Source: Phoronis australis (taxonomy: Eukaryota; Phoronida; Phoronidae). Taken from it: 64,000 bases of DNA. The stretch covers positions 975,981 to 1,039,980 of the forward strand of contig NMRA01000062.1 in the NCBI GenBank assembly GCA_002633005.1, given 5' to 3'. A model generated the notes under the pieces. That model saw only the letters and a list, made by a program, of their open reading frames with translations, was not told where the DNA came from and ran no database searches. The translations under genes and the position numbers were made by a program. Positions 28,601 to 41,750 of the stretch are shown in pieces (position 1 is the first letter of the stretch; each line of letters starts with the position of its first letter).

Positions 28601-31600
28601 GAGAGTCTTCAACAACCTTGCAACAGCCAACAACAATTACATCTCTATCTCATCAATTGTCCATGACCGTTGTTCCATCCACTGCTCAAGAATTGATGAC
28701 AAGTGATCTTCCAAAAACCTCTCAACAACAGTTAAGCAGTCTAGCATCTTCTTCCCTACGACTGTCACTTAGTACTGCTTCCCCATCTCAACAACTGTCA
28801 ACAGTTGTAGGATTTCCAGAAACGCTGTCAACAGGTTTGGCTACATCGCCTTCTCTACCTGTGCTTACAAGTGTTGCTGAATCTGACAAACAACCATCAA
28901 CAATTGTTGCACTGTCTTCTGAGCGGCTATCGACGAGTGTTGACAGTTCTTCTACTGTGCAATCGACAATAACTTCGTATCGCTCATCTAAACTACAACC
29001 GAGTGTTACGGAATCTTCTGCGCCGGTTTCTTCAATTTTTACTACACCCTCTTCTCAGCAAGCTTCTCTAAGTGGAACACTATCCGTTCAACTACCACAG
29101 ACGAGCGCACCAGCCTCTCACGATGCATCAACAAGTGCTGTTGTCTCTTCTCAACGTTTGTTAAGTAGTGTTGTATTCTCTACTCAACAGATGTCAAAAA
29201 GTAGCGTTGCTTCATCGCACCAATCGCCAACGAGTGTTGCATATTCTGATGATAAATTGTCAACGGATGTTGCTACCTCTTCTCAACGACTTTCGACAAC
29301 CTTAGAATATACGAAGGAGTTAACATCTATTTCTACACTGCATCCCTCAACACTTGAGACATTGTCTTCTCAACAGGTATCAGAGAGTGTGGACATCTCT
29401 GTTCATGAGGCAACGTCAGTAGGTTCACGTCTTTCATCTCTGCAACCGTCGAGTGTTTTAGAATCGTCAGAGCAAGTTTCAAGAAGTTTTGCCCTGTCGT
29501 CTTCTCAACAGGCATCATCAAGTGGAGTTAGATCGTCTGAGCCGGTAGCAAGTATGCCACTCTCTTCCCATCAAATATCAAGTGCAGCTCAACAAACGTC
29601 TGCATTTGTTGTAAAATCTCAGCTTGTGACTGGTACGGGTAGTTTTGTTGTCTCTTCGGAGCAACTGCAGACGAGTGACGGATATTCTACTCAGCAGTTT
29701 CTGTCAAGTGCAGCTGTAATATCTCAACAACCACTCACGACTTTTGCATCCTCTGAAGAGACTTCAACTAGTTCTGCTGCATCGTCTTCTCAAGAAGCAC
29801 AAACAAGTGAACTTGGCTCTTCTCAAAAACCATCAACACGTGCACCATTATCTTCTCAAGAAGCGTCAGCAGTTACCACTGAACAAATACCAACAACTGC
29901 TGTACTATCTGAGCTAGTATCTAGTGCTGTTGTCTCGTCTCAAGCTTTGTTAAATAATGTATCCTTGTCTACAAAACAGATGTCACTAAGTAGTGCTGCT
30001 ACAGTGCAACAACCGTCAACGAGTGCAACATCTTCTGATGTTAAATTGTCAACTGGTGCTCCTACCTCATCTCAAGAACTTTATAAAACTCTGGAATCTA
30101 CGGAGAGGTTAACATTTACATCTGTTTCTGTACTGCATTCCTCAACGGTTGAGGTATTATCTTCTCAACAGGTATCAGTCAGTGTTGACACCTCTGTTGT
30201 TGAGGCAACGTCACTAGATTTGCACGTTTCATCTGTAACACCGTCCAGTGCTTTAGAATCATCTGAGCCAGTTCCCACAAGTTTTGCCGTCATGTCTTCT
30301 CAACAGGCTTCATCAAGTGAAGTCAGATCCTCCGAGCCGTTAACAAGTGTTCTACTCTCTTCCCTGGAAAAATCAAGCGCAGCTCAACAACCTTCAAGTG
30401 TTGTAGCATCTAAAATTGTGACAAGTAGGGGTAGTGGTGTTGTGTCTTCTGAGCAACTGTTAACGAGTGGAGGTTATACTACTCAACACTTTCAGACAAG
30501 TACAGCTGTGATATCGCAACAACCACTTGCAAGTTTGGCATCCTCTGAACAGTTTTCAAAAAGTTCTATTACACTGTCTTCTCAAGATGTATCAACAAGT
30601 GCTGTTGTCTCTTCTCAACGTTTGTTAAGTAGTGTTGTGTTCTCTACTCAACAGATGTCAACAAGTAGCGTTGCTTCATCGCACCAATCGCCAACGAGTG
30701 TTGCATATTCTGATGATAAATTGTCAACTGGTGCTCCTACCTCATCTCAAGAACTTTCTAAAACTCTGGAATCTACGGAGACGTTAACATTTGCATCTGT
30801 TTCTGTACTGCATTCCTCAACGGTTGAGGTATTGTCTTCTCAACAGGTATCAGTCAGTGTTGACACCTCTGTTGTTGAGGCAACGTCACTAGATTTGCAC
30901 GTTTCATCTGTAACACCGACCAGTGCTTTAGACTCATCTGAGCCAGTTCCCACAAGTTTTGCCGTCATGTCTTCTCAACAGGCTTCATCTAGTGAAGTCA
31001 GATCCTCCGTGCCGTTAACAAGTGTTCTAGTCTCTTCCCTGGAAGAATCAAGCACAGCTCAACAACCTTCAAGTGTTGTAGCATCTGAACTTGTGACAAG
31101 TAGGGATAGTGGTGTTGTGTCTTCTGAGCAACTGTTAACGAGTGGAGGTTATACTACTCAACACTTTCAGACAAGTACAGCTGTGATATCTCAACAACCA
31201 CTTTCAAGTTTGGCATCCTCTGAACAGTTTTCGAAAAGTTCTATCACACTGTCTTCTCAAAATGTACCAACAAGTGCTGTTGTCTCTTCTCAACGTTTGT
31301 TAAGTAGTGTTGTGTTCTCTACTCAACATATGTCAACAAGTAGCGTTGCTTCATCGCACCAATCGCCAACGAGTGTTGCATATTCTGATGATAAATTGTC
31401 AACTGATGCTGCTACCTCTTCTCAACGACTTTCGACAACCTTAGAATATACGAGGGAGTTAACATCTATTTCTACATTGCATCCCTCAACACTTGAGGCA
31501 TTGTCTTCTCAACAGGTATCAGCGAGTGTTGACATCTCTGTTGATGAGGCAACGTCAGTAGGTTCACGTCTTTCATCTCTGGAACCGTCGAGTGTTTTAG

Positions 31601-34600
31601 AATTGTCAGAGCAAGTTTCAAGAAGTTTTGCCCTCTCGTCTTCTCAACAGGCGTCATCAAGTGGAGTTAGATCGTCTGAGCCGGTAACAAGTATGCCACT
31701 CTCTTCCCATCAAGTATCAAGTGCAGCTCAACAAACGTCTGCATTTGTTGTAAAATCACAGCTTGTGACTGGTACGGGTAGTTTTGTTTTCTCTTCGGAG
31801 CAACTGCAGACGAGTGACGGATATTCTACTCAGCAGTTTCTGTCAAGTGCAGCTGTGATATCTCAACAACCACTCACGACTTTTGCATCCCCTGAAGAGA
31901 CTTCAACTAGTTCTGCTGTATCGTCTTCTCAAGAAGCACAAACAAGTGAACTTGGCTCTTCTCAAAAACCATCAACACGTGCACCATTATCTTCTCAAGA
32001 AGCGTCAGCAGTTACCACTGAACAAATACCAACAAGTGTTGTACTATCTGAGCTAGTATCTAGTGCTGTTGTCTCGTCTCAAGCTATGTTAAGTAGTCTA
32101 TCGTTTTCTACAAAACAGGTGTCACTAAGTAGTGTTGCTACAGTGCACCAACCGTCAACGAGTGCAACAACTTCTGGTGTTAAATTGTCAACTGGTGCTC
32201 CTACCTCATCTCAAGAACTTTCTAAAACTCTGGAATCTGCGGAGACGTTAACATTTACATCTGTTTTTGTACTGCATTCCTCAACGGTTGAGGTATTATC
32301 TTCTCAACAGGTATCAGTCAGTGTTGACACCTCTGTTGTTGAGGCAACCTCACTAGGTTTGCACGTTTCATCTATAAGACCGTCCAGTGCTTTAGACTCA
32401 TCTGAGCCAGTTCCCACAAGTTTTGCCGTCATGTCTTCTCAACAGGCTTCATCAAGTGAAGTCAGATCGTCCGAGCCGTTAACAAGTGTTCTACTCTCTT
32501 CCCTGGAAGTATCAAGCGGAGCTCAACAACCTTCAAGTGTTGTAGCATCTGAACTTGTGACAAGTAGTGGTAGTGGTGTTGTCTCTTCTGAGCATCTGTT
32601 AATGAGTGGAAATTATTCTACTCAACACTTTCCGACAAGTACAGCTGTGATATCTCAACAACCACTCGCAAGTTTGGCATCCTCTGAACAGTTTTCAACA
32701 AGTTCTATCACAATGTCTTCTCAAGAAGGATCAGCAGTTGAACTTGGATCAACTGAACTACCATCAATACTTGTACAATTCTCTTCTCAAGAAACGTTAA
32801 CAATTACTGCTGAACAACAACTAACAACTGCTGTGCCATCTCATCTGTTCTCAAGTGATGTTGTTGCATCTCCTGAACATTTGTCAATGAGTGTAGTGCT
32901 GTCTACTCAACAGGTCTCAACAAGTAGTATTGCTTCATTGCAACAACCGCAAACGAGTTTAACATCTTCTGAATTGTCAACAAGTTCGGCTACCTCTTCT
33001 CAACTACTTTCGACAACTCTAGCATCTACGAAGGAGTTAACAGTTACGTCTGTTTCTGTACTGCATCCCTCAACATTTGAGTTATTGTCTTCTGAACAGG
33101 CATCAAAGAGTGCTGACATATCTGTTGATGGGGCAACGTCAGAAATTCCACACGTTTCATCTATGCGGCTGTCGAATGTTGTAGATTCGTCTGCGAAAAT
33201 TCCAAAAAGTTCTGCTGCTTTGTCTTCTCAGCAGATGCCATCCAGTGGTGTTAGATCGTCTGAGCCATTAACAAGTGCACCGTTCTCTTCCCAGGAAGTA
33301 TCAAGTGCAGTTCAAGGAATGTCTGCAAGTGTTGTAGAATCTCAGCTTTTGACAAGTAGGGGTAGTTTTGTTGTCTCTTCTGAGCAACTGGTAACGAGTG
33401 AAGCATATTCTACGCAGCAATTCATGGCAAGCACAGCTGTAACATCTCAACAATCACTCGCGACTTTTGAATCCTCTGAACAGCCTTCAACAAGATTTGT
33501 TACACTGTCAATTCAAGAAGTATCGACCAGTGAACTGGAATCTTCTAAACAACCATCAACACTTGTAGCATTCTCATATCAAGATGCATCAACAGTTATC
33601 AGTGAACAACTACCAACCAGTGGTGTTCCATCTCAAATGGTATCAAGTGGTGTTGTTATATCGTCTCAACCTTTGTTAACGACATTAGCACTGCCATCCC
33701 AACAGTTTTCGACGAGTGGTGGCATCTCGGTTGATGAGAAAACGTCAACGAGTTTACACTTGTCGTCTCAACAGCTGCCGAGTGTTGTAACCGCTTCTCA
33801 ATCGGTTTCATCAAGTGGAACTGGGTCTTCTAAACAGCCGTCAAAAAGTTTACCAGTCTCTTCACAAGAAGCGTCAACAAGTACAGATGAGCAGCCATCA
33901 GCAAGTGTTTTATCATCGGAACTTTTGATAAGTAGTGCAGTTGTCTCCTCAAAACAACTATTAACGAGTGAAGGATACTCCACTCAGCAACTGTCAATAG
34001 ATGGTGCTGCAACATCTCGACAATCTGAACAGGTTTCAGCAAGTTTGTCTTCTCAACAGCTGTCAATAAGTGAATTTGAATCTTCTCAACAACCATCGAC
34101 ATTCTTACCATTCTCTTCCCAAGAAGCATCATTACATGTCAGTAAACAAATACCAACAAGTGGTGTTGCATCTCAGATTTTGTCAAGTGGTGTTGTTATA
34201 TCGTCTCAACCTTTGTCAAGTACATTATTCGCAGTGTCATCCCAACAGTTTTCAATGAGTGGTGACATCTCGGCTGATGAGAAGATGTCAATGAGTTCAC
34301 ACATGTCGTCTCAACAACTGTCGAGTGTTATAATGGCTTCTCAACCGGTTTCTGATACGAGATATTCGAGAGAGGTAGAAACAAGTATCGTGACATTTTC
34401 TAGAGAGCCACCAACCAGCATTGCTGCGTCTCCAATTACGGTATCTTCAGTTATTCCATCTTCCATGAAGTTGTCGAAAAGTATCGATTCTTCTGCTGAA
34501 CAGCCATCAACAAAACTAACATTTTCCGAACATATTTTCGCAAGTATTGCTCCCTCAACTCCTGACCAACCGCATACGAGTACAGTTTCAACTTCTCAGC

Positions 34601-35122
34601 ATCCATCAACTAGAGTAGGACAGTTATCTTCAAGTTTGTTTCAAAGTGTTGGTTTATCAGCATCTCAAAAACCATCATCAAGGATTCCCATTTCCGTACT
34701 GTCGTCATCAAGTTTTGCTCAATCTGTTTATCATCAACAGACGTCCCGCGTAACTGCATCCCCTCCACATCCAGTGTATAGTTTAATGTCGTCTGATAAG
34801 CAGACATTAACAAGCACATCTATGTCTTTTACGCATGCGCTGTCATTAAAGTTTACAACTGATATTCTTACACACCTTACAATCACCGCTAATGCAACTA
34901 CAACTCGACGATCGCTGCAAAGTTCGGTTGGACTGACTTCTCAGCATGTGTCAAGAAGTGTAGCGCCATCTACGGTCTTATTGTCACCAACTCGTGTATT
35001 GTTGACATCATCTCTGCAAATCTCGACGATGACACCGCCTTCTAGTGAACAGCAACCTTTAACAAGCCGTTTACCCTCCACCACTCAAGAGATGCCGTCA
35101 TTCACAACAACCCGTCCACCTG
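28601..35122 (+). CDS. Giant mucin exon M1 (super-repeat B)
   Basis: A single uninterrupted 6,522-bp exon encodes 2,174 residues, very rich in Ser and Thr with frequent SSQQ, no cysteine and few charged residues. The basic pattern is 12-14 residues (SSQxxSTSxxx). On top of it lie higher-order units of 789 and 675 bp in the order a-b-b-a-b (29131-32733). It should be a heavily O-glycosylated extended stalk. It begins in phase 1 after GTCCTTCCAG (completing Gly) and ends in phase 1 at CCT-G before GTAATA. The open frame runs about 60 bases past the donor, which does not create a membrane segment. The size is typical of central mucin exons such as those of MUC4 or MUC2. Confidence 0.93.
29131..32733 (+). 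repeat. Higher-order repeats a-b-b-a-b inside mucin exon B1
   Basis: Unit a (789 bp, 263 codons) lies at 29131-29919 and 31270-32058. Unit b (675 bp, 225 codons) lies at 29920-30594, 30595-31269 and about 32059-32733. The combined a-b-b block has a period of 2,139 bp (713 codons). All unit lengths are multiples of three, so copy-number change keeps the frame. Units a and b themselves share a common but older pattern. Confidence 0.88.
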
Positions 35123-35439
35123 GTAATACGTTTTTAGTTAATTCAATTCTCATTGTGTTAACTGAATTTTTAATGAACTATTAAATACAAGATCAGAGTT
35201 CGCTTTTCAAATGGAAGCTAAAACGATCTCGAGAAAAATCACAATTTTAACACGTCACGTGATTATGAACATCAGCATTATACACATGGACTATGTTCTT
35301 CTTTAGGGTTGGCACCTAAACAGATAGTATACCGTTCGTTATCCTCAACGCAGCTCTAATCTTGCTGAAAACCATAATTTTACGAATATAAGTAATGGGC
35401 CATTTCCTTCACTTTTGTGCTGTCTTGTATTGTTTTCAG
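35123..35439 (+). other. Intron B1-B2
   Basis: This 317-bp phase-1 intron matches 1052-1408 in patches. Nothing else was seen. Confidence 0.75.
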
Positions 35440-35616
35440 TGAAGGATTGCGGACAACCTGATAAAAACAGAAACTCTGCTGTTACGACAACGTCAACCAT
35501 CAACGGAGGAACTGCATCGTACTCGTGTGACGTAGGGTATCAGAAAGTGGGTGGTGATGTCACTCGATCGTGTGGTGTTGACGGAAATTGGACAGGAACG
35601 GCGTTAGAGTGCACAA
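35440..35616 (+). CDS. CCP/sushi domain exon B2
   Basis: This is the paralog of 1409-1585 with all four cysteines (KDC, SYSC, TRSC, LEC) and GNWTG kept. Changes against A are N-x-S site loss (SNST to RNSA), V to N before GGTA, HE to YQ, and I to V. It is phase 1 on both sides and splices directly to the giant mucin exon upstream. Confidence 0.93.
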
Positions 35617-35809
35617 GTACGTACTAATTAGGTTTTGGTTATACCAAAGGAACTACTGGAAACTGTAAAGCTACAGCATTGGAGACTCAAACTAACCAAT
35701 AGTTTGTTCCCAAACAACACTTCCCGGATCTTAATTTTCTGGCCCTTTTAGTACATATATCTTGTATTGTGTATAGAATTCATGAAGCATGAATATTTTC
35801 CAACTGTAG

Positions 35810-35986
35810 GAGTAAGTTGTGGAATCCCGGACGTCAACGACAATTCAAATGTTTCCTCCATCACATACCTATACGGGGACACTGCCATCTACACGTGTGA
35901 CCCAGGATATGAACGAAGTGGAGGCAACCTTGTGCGAACTTGCGGAGCAAACAAAGCTTGGACTGGTGCACCTGTGCAGTGCTCGA
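35810..35986 (+). CDS. CCP/sushi domain exon B3
   Basis: This is the second CCP of unit B, with four cysteines and AWTG intact. It has D for H in VNDNSN, N for D in GANKAW, and PV for AA before the last Cys. APVQCS is closer to the usual CCP ending than the copy in A. It is phase 1 on both sides and 193 bp after the first CCP. Confidence 0.93.
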
Positions 35987-36749
35987 GTAAGAAACTTTTT
36001 TCTAAATCATTCTAGCTAAGCTTCGTTCTCTGTTTGCCTGCAAAAGTGAATTTACTTGGCGTCGCGTGACATTACTGCGAAAGTCATGAAAAACCGTTGA
36101 AAGCTTATGAATAAAGATCAGTTGATAATTTTCTGAAAATAAATATGCTTCAAAATTCTGTCGTTTCCTCTGAAAACATGATATCACAGACTGTACTTCG
36201 AAAATTGGTCCGACGAGTTTTCGTTTTGCAGTGAAAAACAACACTCAAGTTGATGAGATGATCAAACGGTTCACCAAATCTATTTAACTATTTTGAAAAG
36301 GATTCTGGCACAAAATTAAAAACTAGAAATCAATTGAAGTTATTATCTCTTAAATGCATGTATTAAAATAATAAATTGTATTAACATTTTATTTTCTTGA
36401 AACCAAATAATGATTCCAACAATTTAATGAGCTCTGGTCAATCAATCGGCATGGGGAAAAGTGATTAGGTCATTTTATTTTATTATGTATGAGGGAACAG
36501 CCCATGATGCACTTTCTGAGAGAACTATAAAAGTGCATCAGCTGCATAATGCCACAGAAATGAAATAATTTTGGTTTAATCACCAATGCAAAACTGTCAT
36601 AACTTGACATTTGTTGTGGTTCTAATGCTAATCAAGCTCGGATTCTGATGAGGAAACTTGTATTATCGCCTCTCTGTACATAACATAACATAAGTATTTT
36701 ATACTTGTTCTACAGTACAACGTTTAGATGGATGTATCGACTCTTTCAG
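35987..36749 (+). other. Intron B3-B4
   Basis: This 763-bp phase-1 intron is alignable in patches with 1953-2684. No element was seen. Confidence 0.7.
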
Positions 36750-36869
36750 ACATAGACGACTGTGCGTCGAGTGCACCACTCTGTATCAACGGCGGTGAAT
36801 GCAAAGACCTTGTGCTTGGTTACAAATGCCAGTGTCAACGAGGATTCACGGGAACTAATTGTGAACTAT
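36750..36869 (+). CDS. EGF domain exon B4
   Basis: This single EGF has six cysteines and differs by only one residue from 2685-2804 (ASSAPL for ASTAPL). It is phase 1 on both sides. The first 21 bases of the donor side are also identical between copies. It leads into NIDO after an intron of only 246 bp. Confidence 0.93.
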
Positions 36870-37115
36870 GTATGTAGATGACTACTAAGGGAAATTAACT
36901 CACACTGAACATTTATATCTTAGAAATAAAACAGCGTCACGAACTCCTTTAACAATTGTTAGACGTTTGACAACTCCTTAAAAATATACCAAATCGGTAA
37001 GCTTTGCTGAAGCTTGTGGCATGTCAATTGATTATTGTGGGTAAAGGAGACTCCTCTCAAACAATCGACGTTTCTCTCTATCGTATATACTTACAAGCAG
37101 TTCTTTCTCTTTCAG

Positions 37116-37255
37116 TCGTGGGACCATTTGCAAACCTGTATCCTGTGAACACGTTGAGTGAAGTCGTCGTCACCAAAAGTAAATGGATGAAACTTCCTAA
37201 CTTGCGAATCGTTGGTGGCTTCAATATGTTCAGCACCATCCACCGAAAAATCTGG
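37116..37255 (+). CDS. NIDO domain, exon 1 of 3 (B5)
   Basis: This exon has the same length and phases (1 to 0) as 3248-3387. ANLYPVNTLSEVV is kept, while the second half varies (TKSKWMKLPNLRIVGG, FSTIHRKIW), eight changes in 47 residues. The open frame continues through the donor and the following intron in the DNA by chance, but the conserved GTAAG and the paralog fix the exon end. Confidence 0.88.
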
Positions 37256-37423
37256 GTAAGTTTTGTGAAGTCCTATTATTGTAAATTATATATAAGCTTG
37301 AGTGCACATTTGCTTACTTTAAAATATTATGAATTAAATCAACATGTAATTGGTTTGCGGTCAAAACCTGCAGCTACTCTTCACTTAGCATGTTTTGTGA
37401 CTTTCAATCGGTGTTTTTTCCAG

Positions 37424-37729
37424 TTAAGTCGCAATGGTGTAGTAGGACTGGGCAACCGTGCCGGTGGCACTAAACCTTGGAAACTCCTCCAGATCCGGAG
37501 AACATACCTGGCTCCATTTTGGCGAAAACAGAGAATCGACTTCTCGGCATCGATGTCTTATCTGGAAATAGTCCGAAATTCCGAAAACTCTGCCTACGAG
37601 AAGGAAATTCTGGAGACTTGTACTATGGACGTTAAGAACAATTTTCAGACGGAAAACTTCGAAGCCCAGTGGGGGTTACTGGTTACCTGGAAACATATGA
37701 AAGAACGTCCTTGTGGTATTCGATGCCAG
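37424..37729 (+). CDS. NIDO domain, exon 2 of 3 (B6)
   Basis: This 102-residue NIDO centre has NGVVGLGN, APFW and FEAQWGLLVTWKHM. It is phase 0 on both sides. Of 14 differences from A, most are in loops or are conservative (K/R, I/V). The Cys residues (ETC, PCG, RCQ) are all kept. Confidence 0.9.
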
Positions 37730-39369
37730 GTACGTTTGCCAATCAGAATCTTTATCGAATGGTACATATAAAAGGCGCTTGCTTCAACACTGAATTCCAT
37801 TGCGCTACAAGTTCTTGGGCCCCACGGCACAAAAAGTTACTCAGATATTTTAATGACGCAAATACTCGGAATGGTTAACAATTTCTGACGTTTTGGAGAT
37901 CAGCAACAAAAGCTCGAGAAAATTTACTCGAAACCTTCCCTGGGTTACGTTCAGGTCCCCGAATAGTACCCGGGAACGCTTGACCCTCATTATTTCTTGC
38001 ATAAGTATCGAGCAAATAGGGGAAATCTACTCGAACATTCCAAGGTTTTCTAAAATTACAATCCCTGATTTTGTAAAATCCTTTGACAGAGCACATGTCC
38101 TGCACATTTCAATTCGAAAATTTTCAGTCGCTTACGATGCTTTTCTCATCTTTATTGAAAAACTAACAATTCGTTTACCGGGCTTTAAGGTCGCTAGTTT
38201 TCAAAATGCGTTGAAATTTTATTTTATTGTTTTGTTGCATGAAAGACTTCCCTGGCCATTCGTGAACACTCCTCGTGTCCGTCTTTTAAAGTGGTTGTCA
38301 TTGTTTAATATTACTTGTGTTAGTACTGCTTGGAGCTAAAGTCGCCGTGCAAATGTAAGAATCTCAGTAAAGTTTGGTGGCCACGTGCCCAGGCCGTGCT
38401 TTGCTTGAGAGTTTGACTGCACTTGCATGCCTTCGGCGGCCCCACAGGGTCAACCGTCTAAAGCATCTTTCTGATTGGTCTGTCAACCAGATGTCGTCAT
38501 TGAGAACCAATCAGATATCCGGCAGTACCAGCAAAGTCAGTTAAGTGTGTTCAAAACAGTGAACCTCTTTACCATTGTCTTGGCCTGCCATTGATCCTGC
38601 CAGGACAGGTTATCATATGACTTGTGTTCTGAAAAAGTCAGTTTCATTGTTGACTATTGCCTTAAGACATGCTGGAACAGATGCTCTGTTACACTTCTCA
38701 GGAAGCTATTTAAATGTACCTGTGTTGCATTTAAAGCTGCATTTTACCCCGGTTTAACTGTTTAATGTTAAATTCTTAATTAACCAAAGTGCATCGGGAT
38801 TAAAATGCAGCCACGCCACTATGATTTTGAATGATTATCGAATGAACCAGAAATTCAAGTTTCAGACAATCCGTACTTGCGCCATTTTCGAATCTGCAGT
38901 TTTAGTGTTGAAGAGCTACCTCTGAACTCCGAAACATTTTCACGATCTACTCACGATTTCTGTAATCCTTTGGTAACGGAAATGAAATTGTGGCTACAAA
39001 ACTTTCCATTGTTGGTCTACCTCATAAAACATTGTCGTTGGAGGTTCATTTATATGCATGCAAGATGTTGCTCTCCTTTTTGTTACTGGCCTGCTTAACT
39101 ATTCATACCTGAAAATATTCCTGTTCAAACGGAGGCACATGTAGAGCTCGTGCAAGATTTCAATCATCATTTCGTTATTTTTCTATGACTCGCTCGCGCT
39201 GATCAATTGCAACTTACCTAAAATATTCATACGAAGCAAGAACTTTGTATTTGTGAAAACATAAAATTGTTCTACCTTCCGTAATGTTGTCGATGAACGG
39301 TTGATGTTTTACTACGCGTGATTTCTTATCTCACTCACTAGTAAATTGATCTTTATTTTTTTCTTACAG
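37730..39369 (+). other. Intron B6-B7
   Basis: This 1,640-bp phase-0 intron aligns with 3871-5402 except about 38200-38545, which replaces the palindromic elements of copy A with unrelated sequence of unknown origin. Confidence 0.65.
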
Positions 39370-39589
39370 CGGTACACCTACCAAGCAGTCTTAGTGACAG
39401 ATGGACAAAGGTCTTTCGTGGTGTTCAACTACGATGAAATCATCCGACACGACGGACGAGGAAAAGTTTACGCGGGGTATAGGGACTATAAATCTGGCGA
39501 AACCTTAAAGGCACCTCCGTATTCCGGGACCCATTTTATGTATGACATCAGTAGTAAGGCTGGCAATATGAAAACTAGCTCGGGTAAAA
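39370..39589 (+). CDS. NIDO domain, exon 3 of 3 (B7)
   Basis: This is the C-terminal NIDO part with TYQAVLVTDGQRSFVVFNY intact. It runs from phase 0 to phase 1. Three changes from A: R to H before DGRG, G to D in FMYDIS, and L to M. It ends A before GTAAGT, as in A. Confidence 0.92.
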
Positions 39590-41107
39590 GTAAGTATTAG
39601 TTGTAGCTGTGCCCACCGCGTTGCGAACAGGTTTTACATCAATTGATGCACAGCTACATGTTTGTCTGCCATAGTGTCTATGACTGACGAGTCTCAACTT
39701 TTAACAGTCGTCTGCGTCGCAGAAAAATAAACACGGCTTGAGCTTACACGCTATGCGAAAATACTGGAGTCTGTTTCTGGGACTTCTCTTTCCAAATACA
39801 TGTGAACGAAAAATGTTATAACCACGAAGTTACTTTTGCTGTAAAATATACGGCTGATTCGGTCATAATTCATTGTCAGCAAAATCAAGTTGCTAAAATT
39901 ATATTTTAATTATATGCTATTCGTTTTAACACACCCCCATCCAATGGGACAAAGGGCACATTTCCCATGAATCGTAGCACCCCATGAGGCATTTGAGTTT
40001 CCCATGGCACGTTTCGTCACTCTCACAGTGTAATACAAATGACAGTGGTATAAATAAGTATTTGCAAAATGGGTCTTTCATACCAAATGCTATAATTGTG
40101 AAATGCTTGATAACGTTCAGTTGTCATGAAAATTATTTAGGCTTCAGGTGTATACATCTGTTGGTGTTAAAATTGCAAATGAACCGGATAAAGTTTGCAA
40201 ATGTTACCAGAGATTTTCATTTTATTACACAATTTAATTATCTGTTTGCATTTTCTTGTAATTTTCAAAATTCACATGTAATGAAGACTAGAAATTTTAT
40301 AGATCATATTTGATCATTTGAAACCCTTATAGGAATAGTCTCATGGCAACTTAGCACTAAAATTGTACCTGACTTAGAAAGAATCTACAATCAGATGACC
40401 AATTTGTAAATGTACATGTACGTTGTGCAATTTTAAGTGGTACCTGTATCTAAAGGAACATATTTTATAACGTTCTCTACCGGCTACACTCGTCTGTTTG
40501 ATATATTTGTGTAACGTTTCAAAATCCGATGGGAGAAATTTTTGAAATCATTTAGTGAAACATTAGGAACTTGAGCATCCAAGATCTTCAATGTGTCTTC
40601 CTATATTTGTCTTAGCTGTTACAGTCATCAGGTTATTCATTGTTACTAAGGATTTTAGTTTTTGTAAAGCTACAAAACATGTTCTCAAATCCCCATCATC
40701 AACCACCACCATCTGCTGGTTAACAGTAGTGTGGTTACCATAACAATATATAAAATACTATGCACATTAATACACATTACGTTGTATAGCACAGGGGACG
40801 TTTTTGGAAACTGGTAGGATACTCAGCTTGATGATATTCGCGAAGCTTCAAGTATTCAACGATAGTGTCATTTCAAACAAACACATGACCTCAATAGTCC
40901 TACGGTAGTTCAAAATTGTTACTGTAATTCAGTACAAGGAATAGTATAGTCTGCTACTCTGAAAAATTCTCGTTTTCTGCGTGGTTTCCTAATTAACTTG
41001 TCAGTCACACTGATATGTGTTCAGCGCTTGTGTAGTCTTTATAGATGATATATTTGACTGTATTAGTGCAAACCAGGAAAGCATGTATCACCGCACTTCA
41101 TTTTCAG
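39590..41107 (+). other. Intron B7-B8
   Basis: This 1,518-bp phase-1 intron is patchily similar to 5623-7181. Nothing else was recognised. Confidence 0.7.
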
Positions 41108-41343
41108 TTGCCAATGGTAAATGGATACACCGTCTAGACAAAACCCCCGATGACTTGGAAAATGATAGAAGTAGATGCTTGAGCTGGGCAGCCAATACAA
41201 ACCGGGCAGATATCTCTTCATGGATTGGTTGCCCGCGTAATCGGTGGGGTGTGTCATGGTGGTGGTTCAGGCGCATTAATGATGAAGACAACGCCAATGA
41301 TTGTTATTATTATAGGTTCAGAGTGAACTTCAAATATGGATTT
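41108..41343 (+). CDS. AMOP domain, exon 1 of 2 (B8)
   Basis: This exon matches 7182-7417 in length and phase. CLSW and CPRN are conserved. Copy B carries five more aromatic residues (SSWIGCPRNRWGVSWWWF, and NFKYGF near the end), so the binding face of this half-domain has probably diverged between the two super-repeats. Confidence 0.86.
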
Positions 41344-41750
41344 GTAAGTATTTCCTGAACAGGTGTAAATCAATCTGCGAAAAAAAGTCGCAGCCAATTT
41401 TAGATGAGAATAATAAAGTTTTATCATACAAAACGACCCTGCTCGGGCTGACGATCAGAAAGAAGGGGCTATGAAATTAAAAAACGGACCATCAGACGGT
41501 AAGGCTGTTTGATAAATGGGAAGGGCGACGTCATGGTGTAGATGACGGTCCTTTATTTCACATTTTAATGTCTGATAGTGTTACTGAATGTCCCCTGTAA
41601 GTTTCTAGTAAACTGCACACACGGAGTATCTCAAGTGAGATGTAACGTGTCTGTTTAATGTGCATTTAGTTGTGATTTTTACTAGAGCAAAATAAAAACC
41701 TTCACGTTTGTAAATTTTATAAACCGCCGTTTATTTTCTTTTGTTTTCAG
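41344..41750 (+). other. Intron B8-B9 (empty site of the copy-A insertion)
   Basis: This 407-bp phase-0 intron has a sequence around 41500-41560 that runs across the point where copy A carries about 800 bp of inserted DNA. Confidence 0.75.

Noticed and set aside
35123-35184. Hydrophobic end (LVNSILIVLTEFLMNY) of the long open frame as a membrane anchor
   Set aside because: It lies after a good donor site (G before GTAATA), is too short for a membrane helix, and the counterpart after 1051 stops at once. It is intron sequence.
37256-37423. Retained-intron reading (the frame is open through the B5-B6 intron)
   Set aside because: The intron length (168 bp) happens to contain no stop, but splice sites are conserved with copy A, where the intron contains stops.
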